Assembly (NCBI RefSeq): GCF_002909375.1
Contig: NZ_PPXD01000026.1
Location: 496,001 to 560,000, forward strand
From: Cryobacterium zongtaii
Lineage (GTDB): Bacteria > Actinomycetota > Actinomycetes > Actinomycetales > Microbacteriaceae
Length of the DNA: 64,000 nt
Direction of reading: 5' to 3'
The first letter of the stretch is position 1, and each line of letters starts with the position of its first letter. Below the pieces are notes generated by a model. That model searched no databases and was not told where the DNA came from. It saw only the letters and a list, made by a program, of their open reading frames with translations. Positions 26,161-34,338 of this stretch are shown here, piece after piece. The position numbers were made by a program, and so were the translations under genes.

Positions 26161-26244
26161 ATGACCGCACTGACCGTTCCGCTTCAGTCCCTGGCGACTC
26201 CGGCCGCGGCCACGCACTCTGTGTGCACCGTTCAGTCCGCGTGA
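26161..26244 (+). CDS. 27-aa leader peptide coupled to the sensor kinase
   Basis: ATG 26161 lies at the predicted transcription start. The ORF encodes 27 residues (Thr/Ala/Ser/Pro-rich, one Cys, no charged residues) and its TGA (26242-26244) overlaps the GTG start of the kinase (26241) in a GTGA junction. The kinase start has no Shine-Dalgarno sequence, so ribosomes finishing this ORF probably re-initiate there. No stacked regulatory codons or attenuator hairpin are seen. Whether the peptide itself has a role is unknown. Confidence 0.5.
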   Translation: MTALTVPLQSLATPAAATHSVCTVQSA

Positions 26245-28175
26245 CAACGGCAGCCACCAGCGATGTCTCCACTCCCGGCCTCGCCGAGCGAGCCCTGGCC
26301 GACAGCGAGGCAGACTACCGGTCGTTGGTCGACGCTGTCGACAACTATGCGATCTACCTGATCGACCCGCAGGGCAAAGTCGCCACCTGGAATGCCGGGG
26401 CCCAGCGGCACACGGGCTACGCCGCCGACGAGATCATCGGTCGCAACTTCTCTTGCTTTTTTCCGGAGGCGGCGATCGCGGCCGGCCGGCCCGCGGAGAT
26501 CCTCCGGCTGGCGGCTCAGACGGGCCTCCATCGGGAACAGAGCATGCGCGTTCGCCAGGGGGGTTCGCAGTTCCTCGCCGACCTCACCTTCACTGCCCTG
26601 CGGAACACCGACGGCACACTGCGAGGGTTCGCGGAGTTCAGCCACGACCTGACCGAGAGCCGCGCGTCGGAGGTCCGCTACCGGGGGCTGCTGGAGGCGG
26701 CGCCGGACGCGATGGTGGTCGTCAACGAGGCCGGCGACATCGTGCTGCTCAACGTGCAAGCGGAAAAACAGCTGGGCTACCGGCGAGACGAGCTGATCGG
26801 CCAACCGGTCACCAACATCATCCCGGAAGGCTTCGCCGAACGCCTGATCGCCGACGGCACCCGCTCGGCCGCTGATGCGCTGGCACAGCAGATCGGCACC
26901 GGCATCGAACTCGTCGCACGACGCAAGGACGGCACCGACTTCGCGATCGAGATCATGCTCAGCCCCTTGGAGAGCAGCGAGGGCACCCTCATCACCGCCG
27001 CCATCCGTGACATCAGCGTGCGCAACGCCGCGGCGCTGCAGCTGGTCCAGCTGGAGGCGCGCTACCGGGGCCTGCTGGAGGCGGCGCCGGATGCGATGGT
27101 CGTCGTCAATGAGGCCGGCGACATCGTGCTGCTCAACGTGCGGGCGGAAAAGCAGCTGGGCTACCGGCGGGACGAGCTGATCGGCCAACCGGTCACCAAC
27201 ATCATCCCGGAAGGCTTCGCCGAACGCCTGATCGCCGACGGCGCCCGCTCGGCCGCCGACGCGCTGGCACAGCAGATCGGCACCGGCATCGAACTCGTCG
27301 CACGCCGCAAGGACGGCACCGACTTCGCGATCGAGATCATGCTCAGCCCGTTGGAGAGCAGCGAGGGAATCCTGATCACCGCCGCCATCCGTGACATCAG
27401 CGTGCGCAACGCCGCGGCGCTGCAGCTCGCCACCACCCTGGATGAACTCCGCCGCTCCAACCAGGAGTTGGAGCATTTCGCGTACGTGGCCTCCCACGAT
27501 CTACAGGAACCGCTGCGGATGGTCTCCAGCTACACCCAGCTCCTGGCGCGCCGGTACGTGGGCAAGCTCGATTCCGACGCGGATGATTTCATCCGGTTCG
27601 CGGTGGACGGCGCCACACGAATGCAGCAACTCATCCAGGACCTCCTCGCGTACTCGCGGGTGGGCACCAAGGCCAACAACGTCACCGAGACCCCGAGCGG
27701 GCGCGCGCTGGACCGGGCCCTGGTGAACTTGCAGGCTGCCATCGAGGAATCCGGCGCGACGGTGACCTCCGACCCGCTTCCCGTGGTCGTCGCCGACGAG
27801 GTCCAACTCGTCCAGCTCTTCCAGAACCTCATCGGCAACAGCATCCGCTACCAGCAGGGCGACACCGTGGCTCGGATTCACCTGGGTTGCACGCGAACCC
27901 ACCAGGACCGGTGGGAATTCTCGGTGCGCGACAACGGGATCGGGATCGAGTCCCAGTACTTTGACCGCATCTTCGGCATGTTCCAGCGACTGCACGGACG
28001 TGACGAATACGCCGGCACCGGCATCGGCCTGGCCATCTGCAAAAAGATCGTCGAACGTCACGGCGGCACGATTTCAGTTGAGTCGGAGCCCGGACAGGGC
28101 TCCACTTTCCGCTTTGACCTCCCAGCGGGGGGCGCCACTGGGCCCCCCGCCCTGTTACAAGAAGGCCGCACATGA
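26241..28175 (+). CDS. Triple-PAS sensor histidine kinase (SHDLQEPL type)
   Basis: 644 aa, no membrane segment, so cytosolic. PAS1 spans about 22-140 and two nearly identical PAS domains follow (about 146-265 and 274-393). A short helix leads to the dimerisation domain with the phospho-acceptor H419 in ASHDLQEPLR, then the ATPase with N box NLIGNSIRY, VRDNGIGIE, and GTGIGLAICKK. The SHDLQEPL box is typical of kinases that signal to single-domain Rcp1-like receivers, and such a receiver follows with an ATGA overlap. No phytochrome GAF/PHY part is present; the signal sensed is unknown. GTG 26241 is chosen from the overlap with the leader ORF; GTG 26223 is the alternative. Confidence 0.9.
   Translation: MTTAATSDVSTPGLAERALADSEADYRSLVDAVDNYAIYLIDPQGKVATWNAGAQRHTGYAADEIIGRNFSCFFPEAAIAAGRPAEILRLAAQTGLHREQSMRVRQGGSQFLADLTFTALRNTDGTLRGFAEFSHDLTESRASEVRYRGLLEAAPDAMVVVNEAGDIVLLNVQAEKQLGYRRDELIGQPVTNIIPEGFAERLIADGTRSAADALAQQIGTGIELVARRKDGTDFAIEIMLSPLESSEGTLITAAIRDISVRNAAALQLVQLEARYRGLLEAAPDAMVVVNEAGDIVLLNVRAEKQLGYRRDELIGQPVTNIIPEGFAERLIADGARSAADALAQQIGTGIELVARRKDGTDFAIEIMLSPLESSEGILITAAIRDISVRNAAALQLATTLDELRRSNQELEHFAYVASHDLQEPLRMVSSYTQLLARRYVGKLDSDADDFIRFAVDGATRMQQLIQDLLAYSRVGTKANNVTETPSGRALDRALVNLQAAIEESGATVTSDPLPVVVADEVQLVQLFQNLIGNSIRYQQGDTVARIHLGCTRTHQDRWEFSVRDNGIGIESQYFDRIFGMFQRLHGRDEYAGTGIGLAICKKIVERHGGTISVESEPGQGSTFRFDLPAGGATGPPALLQEGRT
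26677..27042 (+). repeat. PAS-coding tandem repeat, unit 1
   Basis: About 366 bp that recur at 27061-27426 with only a few substitutions. The period is 384 bp (128 codons), so the reading frame is kept. Confidence 0.9.
27061..27426 (+). repeat. PAS-coding tandem repeat, unit 2
   Basis: Second unit of the in-frame duplication. The encoded PAS domains differ at only about three residues (for example VQAE/VRAE, DGTR/DGAR, EGTL/EGIL). Confidence 0.9.
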
Positions 28176-28609
28176 ATATCCAGGTACTACTCGTGGAGGA
28201 CAGCCCTGGCGACGTCCGGCTCACCCGCGAGGCTCTCCACGACGCGAACGTCGCCATCCAGCTCCACGTCGCCTCCGACGGCGTCGAGGCGCTCGCGTTT
28301 CTCCGGCGCGAGGATGCCTACGCCGGCGCCCCGCGCCCGGACTTGATCCTCCTCGACCTCAACCTCCCGCGCATGGACGGACGGGAAGTGCTCGCCTGGA
28401 TCAAGGCGGACCCGGATCTGAAAACGATCCCCACGATCATCCTCACCACCTCAGAGGCGGAGGACGACATCGTGACGAGCTATCAGCTGCAGGCCAACAG
28501 CTACCTGAGCAAGCCCGTGCAGCTGGATCGCTTCGAGACCCTCGTGAAGAGCATCAATGACTTCTGGCTGACGAAGGCCAAACTCCCGAATCAGCGGGAC
28601 ACCGAATGA
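28172..28609 (+). CDS. Single-domain response regulator, Rcp1-like
   Basis: 145 aa receiver without an output domain. Acidic pocket E9-D10, phospho-acceptor D62 in LLDLNLP, T92 and K114 in YLSKPVQ. The SPGDVRLTREAL helix 1 and the extra loop before D62 are typical of Rcp1-type regulators, which dimerise and relay phosphate. It overlaps the kinase gene (ATGA, 28172) and the GGDEF/EAL gene (28606), so the three are co-translated. It probably passes the signal to the c-di-GMP protein or to an unlinked partner. Confidence 0.93.
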   Translation: MNIQVLLVEDSPGDVRLTREALHDANVAIQLHVASDGVEALAFLRREDAYAGAPRPDLILLDLNLPRMDGREVLAWIKADPDLKTIPTIILTTSEAEDDIVTSYQLQANSYLSKPVQLDRFETLVKSINDFWLTKAKLPNQRDTE

Positions 28610-30879
28610 GCGGTGCGGACCTCACCCGGATCCTCGTGATCGAGGACAATCCCGGTGATGCCCGGCTCCTGCGGGAGATGTTCAACGAGAAGCCCTCGGA
28701 CCGCTCACTCAGCCAGGTTGGCACAGCGCGGGAGGCAGAGGCCCACCTGGCCGCGCACGGGGTCGATGTCATCCTCCTCGACCTCGGGCTCCCCGACGCC
28801 CAGGGCCTGGACGCCCTCCGACGTGTCCGCTCCGCCGCGCCGCGCGTGCCGCTCGTGGTGCTCACGGGCTTCGACGACGAAGCGCTGGCGGCGCTGGCAC
28901 TCAAGGAGGGCGCCCAGGACTATCTGATCAAGGGCGAGATCGACGCGAAGAGCCTGCTCCGTGCCCTGCGCTATGCCATCGAGCGCAACGCGATGGAGGA
29001 GGCGCTATTCACCGAGAAGGAGCGGGCGCTGGTGTCGCTCAAATCGATCGGTGAGGGCGTGGTGTGCACGGACACGCAGGGGAACATCACGTTCCTCAAC
29101 CTCGTCGCCGAGACGATGACCGGATGGCCGCTCCCGCAGGCTGCCGGGCGACCCCTTCACGAGGTTCTCCCGATTCTCGATGCGTCCACCCGCCAACCGC
29201 TGCTCACCCACTTCCAGCTGCCGACGGATCCCTCGGTCTTGCCCCGCCTAGGCATCCTCGTCCGCCGCGACGGGCTGGAGATGCCCATCGAGGGATCCGC
29301 CGCAGTCATTCATGATCGGATGGGCCACCCGGCCGGCGCCGTCGTGGTGTTCCGCGATGTCACGACTGCCCGCGCCATGAGCCAGGAAATGGCCCGCGCC
29401 GCCCAGCATGACTTCCTGACCCAACTCCCGAACCGGGGCCTGCTCACCGAACGGATCACCCAGGCCCTGGCCATCGCTGCCCGCCACGAGAGTCGCGTCG
29501 CGGTGCTGTTTCTCGACCTCGATGGTTTCAAACACATCAACGACTCGCTCGGTCATTCGACGGGTGACCGGGTACTCCAGTCCGTCGCGATCCGGCTCGA
29601 CGGATGCGTCCGCGACACCGACACGGTCAGCCGGCAGGGTGGCGATGAGTTCGTCGTTCTGCTCTCCGATATCTCCAGCGCGGAAGCGGCCGCGATCAGC
29701 GCCACTCGCATGCTGCGCGTGATCGCCGCCGCCCACTCGATCGACGGGACGGACCTCCACATCACGACGAGCATCGGGATCAGCGTCTACCCCGAGGACG
29801 GCCAGGATGCAGAGACGTTGATCAAAAACGCCGACACCGCCATGTATCAGGCCAAGGAGAACGGACGCCAGGGCTACCAGTTCTTCACGCCGACCATGAA
29901 CGTCCGGGCCGTCGAACGACAGTTCATCGCGGAGGGCCTGCGCAGAGCCATCGCAAAGGATGAGCTGTCGTTGCACTACCAGCCGGTGATCGACGTGCGT
30001 ACGGGAGAAATCACCGGCGCTGAGGCGCTCACCCGCTGGACGCATCCCGCGCGAGGCCCGATTGCCCCGGACGACTTCATCCCGATCGCCGAGGACAGCG
30101 GTCTCATCATCCCGATTGGACGATGGGTCATGCGAGAGGCGTGCAGCGAGGCCCAGCGGTGGACCGATGCCGGTCTCGGACCGATCACGATAGCCGTGAA
30201 CGTTTCGGCCATGGAGTTCCAGGATCACGGCTTCCTGACGGGCGTTCTGGGGATCCTGGCCGACACCGGGCTTGATCCCCGTCGGCTCGTGATCGAGCTG
30301 ACGGAGAGCGTCCTCATGAGGCGCGTCGAGGCCACTGCCGAAGTACTCCAATCGTTGCGTGAGCGTGGCGTGCGTGTGGCGGTCGACGATTTCGGGACCG
30401 GCTATTCCAGCCTGAGCTATCTGCGCAAGTTCCCGGTTGACGCGCTGAAGATCGACCAGTCCTTCATTCGACAGATCACCACGGAGGGCCGGGACACCAC
30501 CCTAGTGACCGCCGTTATCCACATGGCCCGCAGCCTCAAACTGCGCGTGATCGCCGAGGGCGTCGAAAATGTGGATGAGCTTGCCTTCCTCAAGGAACAC
30601 CTGTGCGACGGGGCGCAGGGCTACCTGTTCAGCCGTCCCATCCCCGGGCCGCAGTTCATGGCCCTTCTGGCCGCCTCCTCGGTCCACCCGGTCCAGCCCG
30701 CCGTGACCCTGACCCTCGGTCGGGTGCGCGGCGCCGAGAGCATGCACGCCACCGCCGACGGCCTGCCTCCCGCTGTCGTGCTGGACCGCGACCAGACCGG
30801 CTTCGCGGATGTGGCAACCGACCTTCCATCGGCAACCGCTGTTGCGACGTCTCGACAGCATGCAGATCGGTCGGGATAA
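28606..30879 (+). CDS. Receiver-PAS-GGDEF-EAL protein for c-di-GMP turnover
   Basis: 757 aa. Receiver (about 7-125) with D59 in LLDLGLP and K109; PAS (about 142-255); GGDEF domain with intact GGDEF at 345-349 in SRQGGDEFVVLL; EAL domain with EAL at 473-475 and the loop DDFGTGYSSLSYL. Both catalytic signatures look intact, so it may synthesise and degrade c-di-GMP, with phosphorylation choosing between them. Last gene of the operon. Its TAA stop is part of a -10 box (TAAACT) for the next gene. The C-terminal 80 residues after the EAL domain look unstructured. Confidence 0.94.
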   Translation: MSGADLTRILVIEDNPGDARLLREMFNEKPSDRSLSQVGTAREAEAHLAAHGVDVILLDLGLPDAQGLDALRRVRSAAPRVPLVVLTGFDDEALAALALKEGAQDYLIKGEIDAKSLLRALRYAIERNAMEEALFTEKERALVSLKSIGEGVVCTDTQGNITFLNLVAETMTGWPLPQAAGRPLHEVLPILDASTRQPLLTHFQLPTDPSVLPRLGILVRRDGLEMPIEGSAAVIHDRMGHPAGAVVVFRDVTTARAMSQEMARAAQHDFLTQLPNRGLLTERITQALAIAARHESRVAVLFLDLDGFKHINDSLGHSTGDRVLQSVAIRLDGCVRDTDTVSRQGGDEFVVLLSDISSAEAAAISATRMLRVIAAAHSIDGTDLHITTSIGISVYPEDGQDAETLIKNADTAMYQAKENGRQGYQFFTPTMNVRAVERQFIAEGLRRAIAKDELSLHYQPVIDVRTGEITGAEALTRWTHPARGPIAPDDFIPIAEDSGLIIPIGRWVMREACSEAQRWTDAGLGPITIAVNVSAMEFQDHGFLTGVLGILADTGLDPRRLVIELTESVLMRRVEATAEVLQSLRERGVRVAVDDFGTGYSSLSYLRKFPVDALKIDQSFIRQITTEGRDTTLVTAVIHMARSLKLRVIAEGVENVDELAFLKEHLCDGAQGYLFSRPIPGPQFMALLAASSVHPVQPAVTLTLGRVRGAESMHATADGLPPAVVLDRDQTGFADVATDLPSATAVATSRQHADRSG

Positions 30880-30882
30880 ACT
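30877..30882 (+). promoter_or_regulatory. -10 box TAAACT overlapping a stop codon
   Basis: TAAACT includes the TAA stop of the GGDEF/EAL gene and is followed by 7 bases and GTG 30890, the start of a 6-codon ORF. Confidence 0.4.
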
Positions 30883-30889
30883 CGACCGC

Positions 30890-30910
30890 GTGAGCGGACT
30901 GTGCGCATGA
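30890..30910 (+). CDS. Six-codon leader ORF coupled to the J-domain gene
   Basis: GTG 30890 opens the frame MSGLCA, whose TGA (30908-30910) overlaps ATG 30907 of the J-domain gene (ATGA). The layout repeats that of the sensor-kinase leader. It may only serve to load ribosomes. Confidence 0.35.
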   Translation: MSGLCA

Positions 30911-31635
30911 CCGAACGCACGATGACCCCCGTCGAGGCGGCGGCACTCCTCGAGGTTGCGGTCGATGCCGAGCTGGAGCAGGTGGAGCGGGCGTTCCGGT
31001 ACCAGGCCCAGCGCTCGCATCCCGACCGGTTGACCGCCGCAACTCCCGCCGAGTTGGCCGCCGCGGCCGCCCGGTTCGACAGGTTCACTCAGGCCCGGGC
31101 CGTGCTGCGTGAGGTCGAGGCCGAGCGGATGCGCCGCTCCCCCGGATCCGCCGGACCCCGGCCGACCGGCGAAGGGGCGGGCTCCGGCTCGAGTTTCGGC
31201 TCGGGCGGGCCGTGGGCCGGGACCGGCCGGGAACCTGCCACGGGTACGCCGCCGGGCTGGGCGGCCGACGAGCCGTACCAGCCGGTGCAGCCCGCCGGTC
31301 CATGGCTGTTCTGGGTGTGGACGGCACTGTACGCGCTGGCTGCCACGATCTCGGTCATCGGCGGGCCGCTGCCCCAATCCCAGGCGGACCTGTGGCTGCG
31401 GTTGGTGCCGCTGGGGCTGGCATCCGTCGCCTTCGCCCGCACCGGACGCACCGTCTTTTTGGTGATCGTGTTGATCCTGGGCACCGCGACGGCGGTGCTC
31501 ACCGTGGTGTTCGCCTCGTTCGGTCCCCTCGTGGCGCTGCAGCTGCTCATCGCGCCGGTGCTGGGCCTGGTGGCCCTCGGCCGGCCCAAGCAGCTCCGGC
31601 GCCGGTCGTCTGCCCCGCCCCGCCCCGCCGGCTGA
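30907..31635 (+). CDS. Membrane protein with N-terminal J-domain
   Basis: 242 aa. Residues 5-70 form a J-like domain with the HPD motif at 38-40 (SHPDRL), flanked by two helices, so it may stimulate an Hsp70. A Gly/Ser/Pro-rich linker (about 75-125) leads to three or four membrane helices (LFWVWTALYALAATISVIGG, LGLASVAFARTGRTVFLVIV, FGPLVALQLLIAPVLGLVAL). There is no Gly/Phe or zinc-finger region, so it is not DnaJ itself. The client is unknown. The family A hairpins begin 47 bp after its stop. Confidence 0.75.
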   Translation: MTERTMTPVEAAALLEVAVDAELEQVERAFRYQAQRSHPDRLTAATPAELAAAAARFDRFTQARAVLREVEAERMRRSPGSAGPRPTGEGAGSGSSFGSGGPWAGTGREPATGTPPGWAADEPYQPVQPAGPWLFWVWTALYALAATISVIGGPLPQSQADLWLRLVPLGLASVAFARTGRTVFLVIVLILGTATAVLTVVFASFGPLVALQLLIAPVLGLVALGRPKQLRRRSSAPPRPAG

Positions 31636-31681
31636 CCGTCCCGACGGCCCCCAAGCACCCGCGTGCGCTCGAAGGACGACC

Positions 31682-31744
31682 TCGCGAAAGCGGCCACGTG
31701 GTCACTTCGCTCCGGCCGAGGCAACCACACGGCCGCTTTCGCGG
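31682..31744. repeat. Palindromic repeat family A, copy 3
   Basis: 63 bp with arms TCGCGAAAGCGGCCACGTGG and, reversed, CCGCGAAAGCGGCCGTGTGG. It lies between two convergent genes. Confidence 0.8.
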
Positions 31745-31753
31745 AAGGTCGAC

Positions 31754-31816
31754 CTCGCGAAAGCGGCGTTCTGGCTACCTCAGCCGATCCAGGCAACCAC
31801 AGGGCCGCTCTCGCGG
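31754..31816. repeat. Palindromic repeat family A, copy 4
   Basis: 63 bp, 72 bp period from copy 3. Arms TCGCGAAAGCGG and, reversed, CCGCGAGAGCGG; the inner part has diverged. It ends 17 bp from the pnuC stop. Confidence 0.8.
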
Positions 31817-31832
31817 GCGCTGCAGGGTGAGA

Positions 31833-32498
31833 TCAGGCCAGGGCCCGCTCCACGAGCGCGCGGCGGCGTTGCACCCGGGTCCAGATCACGAAGCCGGTGA
31901 TGGTGAATGCGCCATAAAAGAGGTACAGGATCGCGGAGGCGTAGTAGCCGGCGCTGATCAGCAGGGGCACGCCGACGATGTCCACGGCCACCCAGATCAG
32001 CCAGAATTCCGTCCAACCGCGGGCCATGCCGTAGGTGGCCAGCAGCGAGCCGGTGAAGATCCAGGCGTCGGCCCAGACCGGTTCGAACGAGCCCAGCGCC
32101 CGGAAGATCGGGGTGAGCACCAGCGTGCCGGCGACGAGGCCGATGCCCAGGCCCACCCGCGCCCGGGTGCCGGCCCAGTGCGGGGCGACGGCGACGGTGC
32201 CGACCGAGCGGCTGCGCGACCACTGCACCCAGCCGTAGATCGAGACGATGATGAACATCACCTGCCGACCGGCTTGACCGAGCAAGTTCACCGGGTTGGG
32301 TGTGCCGAAGACGGCGCCGAGGAACACCGTGAACAGCAGGGCGTTGCCGACGATGCCCACCGGCCAGGCCCAGATCTTGCGGCGCATCCCGCCGACGGCA
32401 CTGGCGATGCCGAAGACGTTGCCGATGATCTCGCGCCAGAGAATGGTCTGGCTGCCGATCTGCAGCTGGGCGTCAAAGAGCCAATCGATCAGGGACAC
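31833..32498 (-). CDS. pnuC: Nicotinamide riboside transporter PnuC
   Basis: 221 aa with about seven membrane helices. It shows the PnuC hallmarks: an early FGIASAVGGMRRKIWAWPVGIVGN segment, YGWVQWSR after the third helix, and the late WTEFWLIWVAVDIVGVPLL. PnuC carries NAD precursors across the inner membrane by facilitated diffusion, usually trapped by phosphorylation inside. No riboswitch or NadR gene is visible. The start codon is GTG 32498. Confidence 0.92.
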   Translation of the reverse strand: MSLIDWLFDAQLQIGSQTILWREIIGNVFGIASAVGGMRRKIWAWPVGIVGNALLFTVFLGAVFGTPNPVNLLGQAGRQVMFIIVSIYGWVQWSRSRSVGTVAVAPHWAGTRARVGLGIGLVAGTLVLTPIFRALGSFEPVWADAWIFTGSLLATYGMARGWTEFWLIWVAVDIVGVPLLISAGYYASAILYLFYGAFTITGFVIWTRVQRRRALVERALA

Positions 32499-32587
32499 AG
32501 GACACTTCTCTCCCGGATGGGTCGCATCCGTGCACGTCCCAATGTAAGGCGTTTGCGCGCGGGTCTATTCCGCGGCCGCCCGGAGCG

Positions 32588-33169
32588 TCACCAGACGATG
32601 GCGGCCGAATCGGCCGAGAGGTTGGCCGGCAGGCTGGCCCGCACCAGCGGCAGCCCGCGGCGGATCGCCTGATCGATGCGCTCGTTGAGCTCGGCGTTGG
32701 TCACCCGGTAGTCGGTGAAGTCGGAGTCCTTGGCGTACACCCCCAACGGCAGGGTGAGCGCCTGGAAGAAGCTGAACAACGGCCGGAACTGGTGCTCGAG
32801 GATCAGCGCGTGCCGGTCGCTGCCACCGGTCGCGGCCAACAGCACCGGCTTGTCCACGAGCGAGTACTGCTCGACGAAGTCGAAGACGTGCTTGAAGAGT
32901 CCGGTGAAGGAGGCCCGGTACACCGGCGACGCCACGATGAGCAGGTCGGCGCCCTCGATGCGTCGCAGGTCGTCCTCGGCCGCGGCGGAGAGCTCATCCC
33001 GGCGAAGCGCCCCGCTGAACTCGCGGCCGACCCGGCTCAGCTCGATCAGGTGCACGTGGATCGAGAGCTCGCGTTCGAGGGCGTCGAGGATCGCCCGCAC
33101 CAGGGCGGTGGTCTTCGAGGGAGCGTGCAGGCTGCCGGAAACGGCGACGACGTTCAAGGTGTACGACAT
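32588..33169 (-). CDS. NAD(P)H-dependent FMN reductase (SsuE/MsuE-like)
   Basis: 193 aa flavodoxin-fold protein. VVAVSGSLHAPSKTTALV (7-24) is the FMN phosphate loop, and ADLLIVASPVYRASFTGLFK is the second flavin loop of SsuE/MsuE enzymes. These supply reduced FMN to two-component monooxygenases, often in sulfonate use; no such monooxygenase is adjacent. ATG 33169 follows a TAGCGT box at 6 bases. Confidence 0.88.
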   Translation of the reverse strand: MSYTLNVVAVSGSLHAPSKTTALVRAILDALERELSIHVHLIELSRVGREFSGALRRDELSAAAEDDLRRIEGADLLIVASPVYRASFTGLFKHVFDFVEQYSLVDKPVLLAATGGSDRHALILEHQFRPLFSFFQALTLPLGVYAKDSDFTDYRVTNAELNERIDQAIRRGLPLVRASLPANLSADSAAIVW

Positions 33170-33175
33170 GTTCCG

Positions 33176-33181
33176 ACGCTA
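33176..33181 (-). promoter_or_regulatory. -10 box TAGCGT, leaderless start
   Basis: TAGCGT, 6 bases, then ATG 33169 of the FMN reductase. Confidence 0.55.
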
Positions 33182-33276
33182 AATGCCGCCGCCGGATGCC
33201 GCCAGCCGCGCCGACACACGGCGTAAGACGCGAGCCGGTGCGCATCCGCCGCCCGCGAAGCAACGCGTGCGTGCCG

Positions 33277-33330
33277 AGTTGCCGCAAAGTGCCCCTTCGG
33301 ACGCTGCACAGGGGCACTTTCTCGCAAGTG
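33277..33330 (-). repeat. Palindromic repeat family C, copy 1
   Basis: About 54 bp. The inner stem is AAAGTGCCCC against GGGGCACTTT; the outer arms contain TTGCCGC and, reversed, TTGCGAG. Confidence 0.75.
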
Positions 33331-33348
33331 GGCGCAGGGTCATCCGCT

Positions 33349-33403
33349 GAGAGGCCGCAAACGGCCCCCTCCGACGAGCGGAAGGGGCCGTTTGCGGCAC
33401 GTC
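33349..33403 (-). repeat. Palindromic repeat family C, copy 2
   Basis: About 55 bp. Strong stem GCCGCAAACGGCCCC against GGGGCCGTTTGCGGC. It ends 18 bp from the stop of the aldo/keto reductase gene, so it may act as its terminator. It shares GCCGCAAA and CCGACG with copy 1. Confidence 0.75.
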
Positions 33404-33420
33404 AGCGGAGCCCGGTGAGG

Positions 33421-34266
<846 letters not shown>

Positions 34267-34338
34267 GGGAACCGCCACTGCCCGCGCACGTCACGCACGC
34301 CGAGAGCGTAATCAGCGCGCTCTCCGGGGCTGACTGAC

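Noticed and set aside
24015..26240. The open frame of the sensor kinase continues about 2.2 kb upstream, suggesting a much larger protein.
   Set aside because: The extension runs antisense to the thioredoxin-domain gene, has Gly/Arg/His-rich composition typical of a shadow frame, and a promoter lies at 26126-26154.
2149..31816. Family A repeats considered as a CRISPR array.
   Set aside because: Only two units per locus, each itself palindromic, with no uniform spacers and no cas genes.
32499..32587. Search for an NAD or FMN riboswitch upstream of pnuC and the FMN reductase.
   Set aside because: The gap is short and shows no conserved multi-stem pattern that I can recognise.
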